Below are positions 52,076 through 60,755 of a stretch of 64,000 bases of DNA, piece by piece. This DNA comes from Chersky-840 sp050011815 (GTDB lineage: Bacteria; Actinomycetota; Acidimicrobiia; Acidimicrobiales; UBA8190): contig JBEKIJ010000003.1 in the NCBI GenBank assembly GCA_050011815.1, positions 62,001 to 126,000 of the forward strand. Direction: 5' to 3'. The translations under genes and the position numbers were made by a program. Under the pieces are notes generated by a model that did no database searches, was not told the origin of the DNA, and saw only the letters and a list, made by a program, of their open reading frames with translations. Each line of letters starts with the position of its first letter. Positions within the stretch are counted from its first letter, which is position 1.

Positions 52076-52467
52076 CGTCCCAGGCGTCGCCCCTCCTGTG
52101 AAGCCTTCAGCCTTTCGCAAGCCCATCTGACCTGTTGACCGCACAGAAGATTTCACCGCTGACACCACACATGGATAACTCCAACTGGACGAGGTGGGTT
52201 GGGCAGCCTGGATCACCGTCCGGCAAGACAAGGGCACCACCGGGTGCGCCGCCGCCGTGGTGGTGGTGGTGGTGGTGGTGGTCTTCATCGTCATGATCGA
52301 CGTCTTCATCGTCATGATCGACGTCTTCATCGTCATGATCGACGTCATCAAGCTGTCCCTGGGGTGGGATCGGTAGGCCGACAACCCTGGTGATCAGTCC
52401 GTCCCTGTCGGCGTCCCCACCGTGCCCGGTCGGCAAGGAGTCCCGGCAGGCCCCGGTGAGGCCGAGG
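52076..52467. other. gap with microsatellite; possible acidic/His-rich ORF
   Basis: The 392-base gap contains a GTG run and a 21-bp repeat (listed separately). A leftward frame (52107-52529) would read DHDDEDV repeats then eight His, but overlaps the 3' end of the Fic gene by 62 bases and lacks a clear start, so I do not call it a gene. Confidence 0.4.
52257..52343 (+). repeat. GTG run and 21-bp tandem repeat (3 copies)
   Basis: GTG is repeated about 8.5 times (52257-52282), directly followed by three perfect 21-base copies (starting 52281, 52302 and 52323) of a unit beginning GTCTTCATCG and ending TCATGATCGAC. Both keep frame. Confidence 0.9.
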
Positions 52468-54030
52468 TCAAGGCAGACGGAGCTTGATGCCGGATGCGTC
52501 GGCAAGGCCGGGATCGAGGTACGCGTCAAGCCGATGGAGAAGCTGATCGGTGTCCTCGAACGTGGTCCAGTCGATCGCCGCAGCCCACTTCTGCGCGAAC
52601 TGGAGGACGGCGACGAGCGTCTCGCCCCGGCCGTTGCCGTTGCTCACCCCGGAAAGACCTGCAAGGTAGTTGTTCCTGTATACGGTGGGGATGACGATCC
52701 TGACCTGCCCGGCAGCCGATAGCGCGCCGTTCGCCAGGATTCGAGCAATGCGGCCGTTGCCATCGTCGAATGGATGACACTCGGTGATCAGGAGCATCAG
52801 TGCGACTGCCCGCTGGAACGGGTCGGAGATGGCAGCGAACACATCAAACCCCCGGCGAAGCGTGCCGGGCACGAGATCAGGGTCGACGAACGCGTATCCA
52901 CCGGCGAAGTTCGGTCTCTCTTTGAACATGCCGGGATGCCTTTCCGGGCGCGACGCCAACAGAACCCGGTGTTGGTCGAGAAGCAGCTCTACCAATTCGT
53001 CGGCGCTGGCCGGGGACAGGCTCCGCATGGCCGGATCGGACACGATCCGGTAGGTGGCCGCGACGTCGTGGGCGTCCGCGGGGCGTTCGGGTGGGATGTC
53101 GCCCTCGATCGCGATCCTGCGGGCCTCCTCCACACCGAACTCCGTACCTTCGATGAAGTTGCTGAAGTAGGCCTCGAAGAACGGCTCCCACGTCCACCGG
53201 CTGGTGTCACCAAGCGCGGGACGGGGCTCGGGCGCCGTGTCACCGAGCAGTCGGGCGAGGGCCCGGAACATCTCGAGCCGGTGCTCGTCGTAGGGCTCTC
53301 CCGCCAACCGAGCCGCGAGGCGCTCAGAGGTGGGCTTCGGTCCCGTGAACGTCCCGAGAACGGCAACGAGTCGTCCTCGGACAACCTTCACAGGCCCAGG
53401 AGGCAGGCTGCCGCTGATTACCTCCAGCTGGCCGAGCACGTTCTGGATGGCCCCGGCTCCGCCGCGTCGGGCGAGGTCGTCGATCTGGTCCTCCACCTCG
53501 GTCGTCCCGGCTTGCCTTGCGGGCCGGTCTTTCGGAGGACGGCCAGCAACGCTGATGTTCTCGACCAGCTTGCGCGCCAGACCGGACAGGTGGAGACCAT
53601 GGGGCATGGGCGTATCGCCCGGCAGCGCGCCCGGGCCTGATCGTGGAGAGACAGTGACCCCCGGAAGGACGAGGTCTGATTGGCGGGGAGGATCGGGGTG
53701 CGCGACGAAGACCCATCCGTCGACGGGCTGGCCGCCGGCCAGGGCGGTGCGGTCACACAGCACGCCGGCCGGCCAGAAGACGGAGATGATCCCTGTGAGG
53801 TGGTGGCGGACGGCATGCTCTGGGGGAATGGAGGCACCGACGATGTACACGCCCGTCGCAACCCGGCGTGCGGCACCCGACTTGGCCTGACGGGACAACC
53901 CAGCCTTGTTCTGCGCCGTGGCGACCACGAGCCTTCCGGCTGGGTGTTCCGGCCTGCTCCGGGCAACGCCAGTGGAGTTATCTCCTGTCCCAGCGGCTTT
54001 CTGAGCAACGACAGAGGGGTTATCCACCAC
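52468..54030 (-). CDS. Fic enzyme with AbiEi-like N-terminal domain
   Basis: This 520-residue protein has an N-terminal region (about 40-190) resembling AbiEi-type antitoxin domains (NKAGLSRQAKSGAARRVATG VYIVG), then a Fic region: inhibitory-like SNFIEG (290-295, [S/T]xxxE[G/N]) and the active HPFDDGNGR (419-427). Fic enzymes transfer AMP from ATP onto Ser/Thr/Tyr of target proteins. The inhibitory motif lies before the core, as in class II. GTG 54030 is chosen as a near-leaderless start; TTG 54039 is possible. The fusion suggests self-regulation or a toxin-antitoxin origin. Confidence 0.78.
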   Translation of the reverse strand: MVDNPSVVAQKAAGTGDNSTGVARSRPEHPAGRLVVATAQNKAGLSRQAKSGAARRVATGVYIVGASIPPEHAVRHHLTGIISVFWPAGVLCDRTALAGGQPVDGWVFVAHPDPPRQSDLVLPGVTVSPRSGPGALPGDTPMPHGLHLSGLARKLVENISVAGRPPKDRPARQAGTTEVEDQIDDLARRGGAGAIQNVLGQLEVISGSLPPGPVKVVRGRLVAVLGTFTGPKPTSERLAARLAGEPYDEHRLEMFRALARLLGDTAPEPRPALGDTSRWTWEPFFEAYFSNFIEGTEFGVEEARRIAIEGDIPPERPADAHDVAATYRIVSDPAMRSLSPASADELVELLLDQHRVLLASRPERHPGMFKERPNFAGGYAFVDPDLVPGTLRRGFDVFAAISDPFQRAVALMLLITECHPFDDGNGRIARILANGALSAAGQVRIVIPTVYRNNYLAGLSGVSNGNGRGETLVAVLQFAQKWAAAIDWTTFEDTDQLLHRLDAYLDPGLADASGIKLRLP

Positions 54031-54038
54031 TAGAAGCA

Positions 54039-54066
54039 ACTATAGACCATAAATAGGGTCCACAAG
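54039..54066 (-). promoter_or_regulatory. AT-rich promoter of the Fic gene
   Basis: On the reverse strand TATAGT (54039-54044) fits a -10 element and lies about 9 bases before the GTG start, giving an almost leaderless transcript. CTAT-N9-ATAG forms an inverted repeat over it, a possible operator. Confidence 0.45.
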
Positions 54067-54220
54067 TAAGCGGGCGACAGGGTGGCACCAGACCCTTATC
54101 GCGTCTCCTCGGGAGCCGCCGACAACCTCAGGCCCATAATCCCCCGTCCGGGGCAACAGGTAACCGGAATTTCGCCTGGGGGGCGCTTCGGACACTGGTA
54201 TCAGCGCACGAACCATTCGA

Positions 54221-54256
54221 CCCCTGGACATTGAAGACCCCCGGGACATTGAAGAC
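54221..54256 (+). repeat. 18-bp tandem repeat, 2 copies
   Basis: CCCCTGGACATTGAAGAC (54221) is followed by CCCCGGGACATTGAAGAC (54239), with 17 of 18 bases identical. Confidence 0.75.
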
Positions 54257-54293
54257 GCCTGCCAGTCAATGAGAAGTGACACCACCGTGGGTC

Positions 54294-54324
54294 ATCTCCA
54301 CCCCCTGCGAGAGGGGATGGAGAT
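54294..54324 (+). promoter_or_regulatory. strong hairpin upstream of the sulfotransferase
   Basis: ATCTCCACCCCCT (54294-54306) pairs with AGGGGATGGAGAT (54312-54324), one mismatch, 5-base loop. It lies 57 bases before the ATG and has no T-run, so it may be a 5' UTR element or a terminator. Confidence 0.5.
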
Positions 54325-54381
54325 AGGTAGCCTGGCCCGGCTCGGCCCGGCGGAGGTCGACCTGGGGAAGCGGGGGACGTC

Positions 54382-55065
54382 ATGGATGTGAAGGTCGTCG
54401 GCGCGGGCGTCGGCCGGACGGGCACCCTGTCACTGAAGACGGGACTCGAAGAACTGATCGGGCGTCCCTGCTACCACATGATCGAGGTCTTCGGTCATCC
54501 CGACCATGTCGCCCTGTGGCGCGCCGCGGCCGAAGGTGCTCCGGTGGACTGGGCGGCCCTGCTCGACAGCTACGGCGCCACGTCGGACTTCCCGGCCTGT
54601 CTCTTCTGGCCCGAGATCCTGGCGGCCAACCCCGGGGCGGTGGTCGTCCTCTCGACCCGCCGATCCAGCGAAGCCTGGTGGGAGAGCGCTAACCAGACCA
54701 TCTTCGCCATCGCCGGCGCCGACCTTCCCCCCGAGATGGCGGACTGGTTCGAGATGTGGCGGGCGGTGGCCTCGGCCCGGTTCACCCCGGACTGGACCGA
54801 CAAGGACGCAGCCATCGCCGCCTACGAGCGCAACAACGCCGAGGTCCGCGCCTCGGTGCCGGCCGACCGCCTCGTGGACTGGCAGGCGGCCGACGGGTGG
54901 GGGCCCCTGTGCGGCGCCCTCGGTATGGCGGTCCCGGCTACCCCCTTCCCCCATCTCAACACCCGTGAGGACTTCCCCCACGTCGATGCCAACACCTCCG
55001 TCGCCGACGCCCTCGAGAAAATGAATGAGACCATCGCCGACACGGTGAAGCCGAGCACCGTCTGA
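54382..55065 (+). CDS. sulfotransferase family protein
   Basis: This 227-residue protein has the 5'-phosphosulfate-binding loop GAGVGRTGTLSLKTGLEEL and PCYHMIEVFGHPDHVALW, then PGAVVVLSTRRSSEAWW. These fit the Sulfotransfer_4-type family (PAPS as sulfate donor). The target is unknown. Its last codons and stop lie in a 15-bp tandem repeat. Confidence 0.82.
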   Translation: MDVKVVGAGVGRTGTLSLKTGLEELIGRPCYHMIEVFGHPDHVALWRAAAEGAPVDWAALLDSYGATSDFPACLFWPEILAANPGAVVVLSTRRSSEAWWESANQTIFAIAGADLPPEMADWFEMWRAVASARFTPDWTDKDAAIAAYERNNAEVRASVPADRLVDWQAADGWGPLCGALGMAVPATPFPHLNTREDFPHVDANTSVADALEKMNETIADTVKPSTV

Positions 55066-55119
55066 CCGAGCACCGTCTGACCGAGCACCGTCCGACCGAG
55101 CACCGTCTGACCGAGCACC
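55051..55119 (+). repeat. 15-bp tandem repeat containing the sulfotransferase stop codon
   Basis: CCGAGCACCGTCTGA is repeated at 55051, 55066, 55081 (variant TCCGA) and 55096, plus a partial copy. The first copy encodes the last residues PSTV and the TGA stop. The unit is a multiple of three. Confidence 0.9.
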
Positions 55120-55141
55120 TCCGACGACGGGGGCGTTCGAT

Positions 55142-57490
55142 CTACGTCTGGCAGTTGCCCAGCCCCAGCTGGACCGCGGCGCAGATGGTGCCGTAGCTGA
55201 CCCGCCAATTGCCGGCCACGACGACGGCCTGGCCGATCATGGGGAAGGTCAACCCGGCGTCGGAGTGGAACCGCAGGACGTAGGAGACGTCGGCCAGGGT
55301 GGGGCTCTCGAAGACCACCTGGTTCACATCGACGTAGGTCGACGATGCCAGGGCCTCATAGGGACCGGTGTCGAGTTCTTCGAGGGCGCCCGCCACCAGG
55401 CTGCCGTCCTGGATCTCCTCCACCCGTTGGATCGGGGCCGTGGCGCAGTCGAACACGGCTTCGAAGGCCTGGGTGATGGCCTGGGTGGCGGCCGCCGCAT
55501 CACCGGGTGCGGCGCCCTGACCCGCGGCGGGAAGCGTCGTGGGCAGCGACGACGGGCCCGAGGGCGCGGCCGCGTCGACCTGCAGCGACACCGTTCCGAG
55601 GGCCCTGCCGGAGGCGTCGCTCACCTGGAGCTCGGACCCCGCGGCGTCCAGGGTGGTCGACGGGGCGCCGGCCAGGACGATGACCGCCTCGCCGTGCACC
55701 GGCGACTCCTGGACCGTCCCCGCGCTCCCGGTCACCGACACCGAGGTGACCGTGGCGCCGACCTCGACACCGACCACGGTGGCGGGTGACCCTTCGGCGC
55801 TCCCCACCGTCGACACGGCCGCGCCGATCAGGGGGGTGGCGTAGGTGGGGAACAACGCCGAGGTGAGCACATCGACGGCGTGGGGGGTCGTGATCTCCTC
55901 GACGACACCGCCCTCCGGGGTGCAGGCCGGCTCGCCGGCCCCGTACCCCGCGGAGGACTGGTCCGAGCCGGGGACCGCGCTGTAGACCGCCACGGCGGTG
56001 CCGCCCGGCCATTGCTTCACGAAGAGCGGCCCGCCGGGGGCGACGGTGACATTGCCCACCTGGTTCGCCGGCGTCACCTGGATCTCCGGAGCGACCGACG
56101 CCAGAGACAGCTGCCACCCGCTCCCCGTCAACGTGACCGCGGCGTAGAGCGGTCCGGTGGCCTCACCTTGCTGCCCCGCATTCAGTTGGTACTCCACGAC
56201 GGCTGTGGTGGCGGAGGTGAAGACGACCTTGTCCACGTTCACCGTGGCGCTCCCCCCGAAGGTCGGCACCGTCTCGAGGACGTCACCTCCTGCGACGTAC
56301 TGGAGGCGCTGCAGGGGGGAGGCCTTGCAGCCCAGCGCCCTGACAACGGCGCGGGTCACAGCGTCAGAGGCCGCGGCGGGATCCGCGGGTTGCACCGCCC
56401 CCGGTGCGGGCAAGGCGGTGGGTCCCTGTCCCCCGGCCGGCACCGAGCTCTCTGTCCCGAGCCCGTAGGCGGCGAGCACCGAGCCATCGGCGCCGAGGAC
56501 GTTGATGGCGGCTTCGGGACCCGACCCCAAGGCGTCGGCGGCTGTCCCCTTGTGACCGAGGACGACGACCCCCGAGGAGGGGACCGCGGCGCGGTCGACG
56601 GTGCCGTCGGCGAATTGGACCTCCACGGTGGCTGCGCCCGATCCCGCCTGGGCCAGGACCCAGGTGGCGGGGGCGCCCTCGGCATCGCCGATCTCTCCGA
56701 CTTCCACGTCCACCAGCGCGCCGGTCGCCCCCTGGAACAGCGGCTCGGTGGCCGTCCCGACCGCCGCGACGTCGGAGACCTCGAGGGTGAGCTGGGTCGT
56801 GGTGAGACACCCCTCCTCCATCGCCACCCCGGGACTGAAGGGCTCCACCACATCGCCGGTCGAGGGCGGACCCGACGCCACCGGGGGACTCGACGCGGCC
56901 GGAGAGCTCGACCCGGCGGTGGGCTGGTCGAACACGGTCGTCTGCACTCCGTCGGAGGAGGTGTGGGCGTAGAGCAGCTGCAGGGACGCCGAGGGGGAGG
57001 GCGCGACGTCGATGGGCTGGGTCGTGGCAGTGGCGGTATTGGGAACCGTCGCGGCGTTCCCGCTGGTACCGGGGGCGGGAGCAGCGCCTTGGAAGGCGGG
57101 GCCGACGACAGATCCCATGGCATCGCGTGACGCGGTGCCGCCGGGCGCGGACGCAGTGACGGTGCCCGACAGGGGCAGGATGAGGACGCCGTCACGCCGG
57201 GCCAGATGATGCCGACCCGGAGCACCGCCTCCGGAGGTGGGGCCCGAGGCGCGCTGTGCCGGTTGTCGGCCTCCTCCGCCCGAGGTGACCGCCGCACCGA
57301 GGCCGGCCCCGAGCATCACGACCAGGGCCAGTGAACCCGCCTCCCACCGCCGCCGGTTCTGCCGTCGGCGGGCGCCGGTCGCAACCGACGACACGGCGTC
57401 CCCGTCGACCGGTGCCGACACCGACGCGGCCCGTCGACTGAGCGCGGCCCGCAACCGTTCCTCGAAGCTGCCCTGTGACGGATCGGTCAT
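55142..57490 (-). CDS. membrane-anchored exoprotein with internal duplication, sigma partner
   Basis: This 782-residue protein has a short cytoplasmic N-terminus, one helix (50-70), and a 700-residue Ala/Gly/Thr-rich exterior. The exterior holds two related modules: GCLTTTQLTLEVSDVAAVGT with RALGCKASPLQRLQYVAGGD, and CTPEGGVVEE with VFDCATAPIQRVEEIQDG, each ending in a DKVVFTSATTAVVEY-like strand set. It overlaps the sigma gene (ATGA), so it may be its anti-sigma or sensor. The classical zinc-finger anti-sigma motif is absent. Confidence 0.65.
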   Translation of the reverse strand: MTDPSQGSFEERLRAALSRRAASVSAPVDGDAVSSVATGARRRQNRRRWEAGSLALVVMLGAGLGAAVTSGGGGRQPAQRASGPTSGGGAPGRHHLARRDGVLILPLSGTVTASAPGGTASRDAMGSVVGPAFQGAAPAPGTSGNAATVPNTATATTQPIDVAPSPSASLQLLYAHTSSDGVQTTVFDQPTAGSSSPAASSPPVASGPPSTGDVVEPFSPGVAMEEGCLTTTQLTLEVSDVAAVGTATEPLFQGATGALVDVEVGEIGDAEGAPATWVLAQAGSGAATVEVQFADGTVDRAAVPSSGVVVLGHKGTAADALGSGPEAAINVLGADGSVLAAYGLGTESSVPAGGQGPTALPAPGAVQPADPAAASDAVTRAVVRALGCKASPLQRLQYVAGGDVLETVPTFGGSATVNVDKVVFTSATTAVVEYQLNAGQQGEATGPLYAAVTLTGSGWQLSLASVAPEIQVTPANQVGNVTVAPGGPLFVKQWPGGTAVAVYSAVPGSDQSSAGYGAGEPACTPEGGVVEEITTPHAVDVLTSALFPTYATPLIGAAVSTVGSAEGSPATVVGVEVGATVTSVSVTGSAGTVQESPVHGEAVIVLAGAPSTTLDAAGSELQVSDASGRALGTVSLQVDAAAPSGPSSLPTTLPAAGQGAAPGDAAAATQAITQAFEAVFDCATAPIQRVEEIQDGSLVAGALEELDTGPYEALASSTYVDVNQVVFESPTLADVSYVLRFHSDAGLTFPMIGQAVVVAGNWRVSYGTICAAVQLGLGNCQT

Positions 57491-58149
57491 GGCTCCCCCT
57501 CGGGCTCGATGTGAGACGGCGCGGCAGGCGCGGCAGGCTCGGCAGGCGCGGCGGGCGCGGCGGGCTCGGCCATGGCGGTGCGCAACCGGGCGCAGCCCCG
57601 GTGGACGAGCGAGGCGACGGTGCCGGGTCGGCAATGGAGAAGGGCGGCGATCTCGTTGTCGCTCATCTGCTCGTAGAAGCGCAAGACGATGGCGGCGCGT
57701 TGGCGCGGTGGCAGACGGGCCAGCACGTCGAACAGCTCGTCGGCCTCGAACGCCGCATCAGGGGCACGCTCGGTGGCGGTGGCGGTAGCGGTGGCCCGGG
57801 CCCGTTCGAGGTGGCGGCGTCGGTGCCAGGAGCGGCTGGCATTGACCACGCAGCGCCGGAGATACGGGAGGGGGTCGTCGAGGCCGTCGAAGCGCCCGTA
57901 GACCCGGACGAAGACGTCGTGGACGAGGTCACGGGCGACCTCCTCGGACGTGGTCAGGAGATAGCCGAGGCGCACCAATGACTCGTAGTGGGCGCGGTAA
58001 AAGGCGTCGAACCCACCCGGTCGGGGCCCGTCGATGGCGCCGGCCCCGCCTGGCGATGCCTCCGCAGCGGCCACCCGTCCCCCGATGTCGGTGCCGATCG
58101 GGGCCACCGCGGGTTCCCCGACCCACAGGCGAGCCACATCGGCGTGCAT
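57487..58149 (-). CDS. ECF sigma factor (SigE-like)
   Basis: This 220-residue sigma factor has region 2 (FDAFYRAHYESLVRLGYLLT, VARDLVHDVFVRVYGRFDGL) and region 4 (LPPRQRAAIVLRFYEQMSDNEIA, CRPGTVASLVHRGCARL). It reads with the SigE-like group of actinobacterial ECF factors. The C-terminal tail is a degenerate Ala/Pro/Glu repeat. The stop overlaps the exoprotein gene as ATGA. The ATG at 58149 is chosen. Confidence 0.85.
   Translation of the reverse strand: MHADVARLWVGEPAVAPIGTDIGGRVAAAEASPGGAGAIDGPRPGGFDAFYRAHYESLVRLGYLLTTSEEVARDLVHDVFVRVYGRFDGLDDPLPYLRRCVVNASRSWHRRRHLERARATATATATERAPDAAFEADELFDVLARLPPRQRAAIVLRFYEQMSDNEIAALLHCRPGTVASLVHRGCARLRTAMAEPAAPAAPAEPAAPAAPSHIEPEGEP
57523..57567 (+). 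repeat. 9-bp tandem repeat in the sigma gene tail
   Basis: Five nine-base units (GGCAGGCGC, GGCAGGCTC and close variants) encode the Ala/Pro/Glu tail of the sigma factor. Confidence 0.8.
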
Positions 58150-58625
58150 GTCTTTACCACGCACAGATCGCCCGATCCCTTGCACGGGATTGCACGGGGT
58201 GGCGGGCGGCCGAAATCCCGGTCCGGCTCCGAACCCGGTCACCGCCCTCCTCGAGCCCTCGGGGCGCGGGCGTCGAGGGGGGCTAGCCCCAGGAGAAGAG
58301 GCCCGGTAGCCGGATGTTCAGCGAGGTGGGGAGTCTTTAGGTTGGAGGGACAGGGGGAACCCGGCGCCACTTCGAGGTTCGCGTCCTCGACCAAGGAGTT
58401 CAAAGGCGTCCGAGGCAGTCCGAAGGAGTCCTCACATGATCGTCGCTCGAGGGTCGACCAAGCGGTCTCGACAGACACTGGCCGTCGACGTCACGCCACC
58501 GGCGCTATGGCTCTTCCGCTTGGTCGTTCCCGCCGCCGGCCGGACGCGGCTCGTGCGCCGTGACCGATCATTGACAGCGCCGCAGCATCATGGGACCCAT
58601 CATGGACAGCACCAGGGGACGCACG
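58150..58625. promoter_or_regulatory. divergent control region between sigma and two-component genes
   Basis: The 476-base gap has a direct repeat TTGCACGGGA/TTGCACGGGG (58180-58199), about 30 bases upstream of the sigma start. The 10-base spacing fits one helical turn and could be a repressor or sigma site. No RNA gene is seen. Confidence 0.45.
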
Positions 58626-60038
58626 ATGGACAGGGCGATGGATAACACCATGAACGAGGCCATGGATCACGGCGGGGTGCGGATGCGGTTGGGCAAGGAG
58701 CTGGCCATCACCATCTCGAAGGAACGGGCCGACCAGGTTCACGAGGTCGGCCGCACCATCCTGCGGACGCCGTTCCTCAGGCGGACCTGGTCGGAGCTCT
58801 TGTTCCTCGTCATCGGGTGGCCGCTGGCGTCTGTCGGGTTCACCTTCGTCGCGCTCGCCCTCGTGGGGGGTGCGGCCCTGGCCGTCACGTTCATCGGAGT
58901 CGTCGTCATGGCGGCAGGCATCCGGGGGGCGAGAGGGTTCGGAGGATTCCACCGGGGGCTGGCGCGGGGGCTGCTCGATGAAGAGATCGAAGAGCCCGAG
59001 CCCTTCGCGCCGCGACCGGGGTTCCTCGGGTGGTTGCAGTCGGCGCTCCGGGACCGCACCGGGTGGCGGTCGATCGCCTACATCGTCCTCAAGCAACCCC
59101 TGGCGGTCTTCGGGTTCTACGCCGCGTTCAGCCTGTGGTGGGATGCGCTCGCCTGCCTGACCCACGGCCTGTGGAACTCGAGTGAGACGCCGCCGGTCTT
59201 CGGGCTGGTGCGGAACGTGTTCCCCCCGGGGTACCTGTCGGTGGGGACGTCGGGGTTCTTCCACGGCATCGCCATCTTCGTCACCGGGGTGATCTTCTTC
59301 TTCGCCGCTCCGTGGGCGGTGCGGGGCGTGGTGTACCTCGACCGGCAGCTCATGCAGGCCCTGCTCGGTCCCGACTCGATGACGATGCGGGTGCGGTCCC
59401 TCGAACACGCCCGGGCCCGGACCGTCGACGCCTCGGCCGCCACGCTGCGGAGGATCGAGCGGGACCTCCACGACGGGACCCAGGCGCAGCTGGTGGCGGT
59501 GGCCATGCGACTGGGCATCGCCAAGGAGAAGCTCGCGGCGGGCTCCCCCGTCGACCTCGACCAGGTGCGGGCCCTCGTCGACGACGCCCATCAGGGAGCG
59601 AAGGAGGCCCTGGTCGAGTTGCGGGACCTGGCCCGGGGGATCCACCCCCCCGCCCTCGACACCGGGCTCGAGGGAGCGCTGCGCACCTTGGCGGCGCGAT
59701 CCACGGTCCCCACCGAGATCACGCTGGCGCTCATCGACCGGCCGACGCCCGCCATCGAGACCATCGCCTACTTCTGTGTGGCGGAGCTGTTGGCCAACGT
59801 GGCCCAGCATGCCGAAGCGTCCCGGGCCAGCGTGTCGTGCGCGCAGTACGCGCAGTGGTTGCGGTTGGTGGTGCGGGACGACGGCAAGGGTGGAGCACAA
59901 CCGGCGAGGCAGGGGTCGTCATCGAGCGGGCTGGCCGGGTTGACCGACCGGGTGGAGGCCGTCGACGGTCGGCTCACCATCACCAGCCCCGAGGGGGGGC
60001 CGACCGTGGTGACCGTCGACCTCCCCCTGCACGCCTAG
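58626..60038 (+). CDS. sensor histidine kinase (NarL-type, HisKA_3)
   Basis: This 470-residue kinase has four membrane helices in a sensor domain (about 55-235), then the phospho-acceptor His282 in RRIERDLHDGTQAQLVAVAM, the N box LLANVAQHAE and the G box GLAGLTDRV. The target is the response regulator beginning at the next base. Several upstream ATGs are in frame; ATG 58626 has AGGGGA 9 bases upstream. Confidence 0.87.
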   Translation: MDRAMDNTMNEAMDHGGVRMRLGKELAITISKERADQVHEVGRTILRTPFLRRTWSELLFLVIGWPLASVGFTFVALALVGGAALAVTFIGVVVMAAGIRGARGFGGFHRGLARGLLDEEIEEPEPFAPRPGFLGWLQSALRDRTGWRSIAYIVLKQPLAVFGFYAAFSLWWDALACLTHGLWNSSETPPVFGLVRNVFPPGYLSVGTSGFFHGIAIFVTGVIFFFAAPWAVRGVVYLDRQLMQALLGPDSMTMRVRSLEHARARTVDASAATLRRIERDLHDGTQAQLVAVAMRLGIAKEKLAAGSPVDLDQVRALVDDAHQGAKEALVELRDLARGIHPPALDTGLEGALRTLAARSTVPTEITLALIDRPTPAIETIAYFCVAELLANVAQHAEASRASVSCAQYAQWLRLVVRDDGKGGAQPARQGSSSSGLAGLTDRVEAVDGRLTITSPEGGPTVVTVDLPLHA

Positions 60039-60752
60039 ATGGCTCCGTCCCCGCCGCCAACACCGCCGGCACCGCCGGGACCGCCGGGACCGGCACCCTC
60101 CGACTCGCTCCGGATCGCCATCGCCGAGGACTCGGCCATCTTGCGCGACGGTCTCGTCCAGCTCCTCGCCGACCGGAGCTTCGTCATCACCGATGCCGTC
60201 GGTGACGCCGGGGCGTTGCGGAGGTCGGTCCAACGGGAGTGCCCCGACGTGGTGGTGGTGGACATCCGGATGCCGCCCAGCTTCACCGACGAGGGGTTGC
60301 GGGTGGCCATCGAGTTGCGGCGGGAGCATCCCGGTCTCGGCATCTTGATGTTCTCGCAGTACATCGAGACCCGGTACGCGGCGGAGTTGCTGGCTGAGGG
60401 GGCGGCGGGGGTGGGGTACCTGCTGAAGGACCGGGTCGCCGATGTGAGCGACTTCGTCGAGGCCCTCGTGCGGGTGGCGTCGGGGGGCACCGCCCTCGAT
60501 CCGGAGGTCGTGACCCAACTCCTGGGGGCTTCCCGGCGCACCGATTCACTGTCGGTGCTGAGCTCCCGGGAGCGGGAGGTGCTCGCCTTGATGGCCGAGG
60601 GACGGTCCAACGCCGCGATCGCCACCGCCCTGGTGGTATCGGAGGGTGCGGTCGAGAAGCACGTGGCCGGCATCTTCACGAAGTTCGATCTACCCGTCTC
60701 GCAGTCCGACCATCGGCGGGTCCTCGCCGTGCTGCGATTTCTCGGGTCCTGA
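60039..60752 (+). CDS. NarL/FixJ-type response regulator
   Basis: This 237-residue regulator has an acidic pocket (Glu30, Asp31), the phospho-acceptor Asp75 (VVVVDIRMPP), and a LuxR-type helix-turn-helix (LSSREREVLALMAEGRSNAAIA, EGAVEKHVAGIFTKFDL). It starts at the base after the kinase stop codon. A Pro-rich 20-residue N-terminus is unusual. Confidence 0.9.
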   Translation: MAPSPPPTPPAPPGPPGPAPSDSLRIAIAEDSAILRDGLVQLLADRSFVITDAVGDAGALRRSVQRECPDVVVVDIRMPPSFTDEGLRVAIELRREHPGLGILMFSQYIETRYAAELLAEGAAGVGYLLKDRVADVSDFVEALVRVASGGTALDPEVVTQLLGASRRTDSLSVLSSREREVLALMAEGRSNAAIATALVVSEGAVEKHVAGIFTKFDLPVSQSDHRRVLAVLRFLGS

Positions 60753-60755
60753 CCG

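Larger units (their letters stand above)
54040..54381. other. 342-base gap with repeat and hairpin before the sulfotransferase
   Basis: It holds an 18-bp repeat (54221-54256), a strong hairpin (54294-54324) and the Fic promoter. No gene is supported here. Confidence 0.5.

Noticed and set aside
58436..58645. 69-codon frame with AAGGAG upstream of the histidine kinase
   Set aside because: It overlaps the kinase start, the product is basic and low-complexity with no recognisable fold, and the same region offers better kinase starts. A short leader is possible but not supported.
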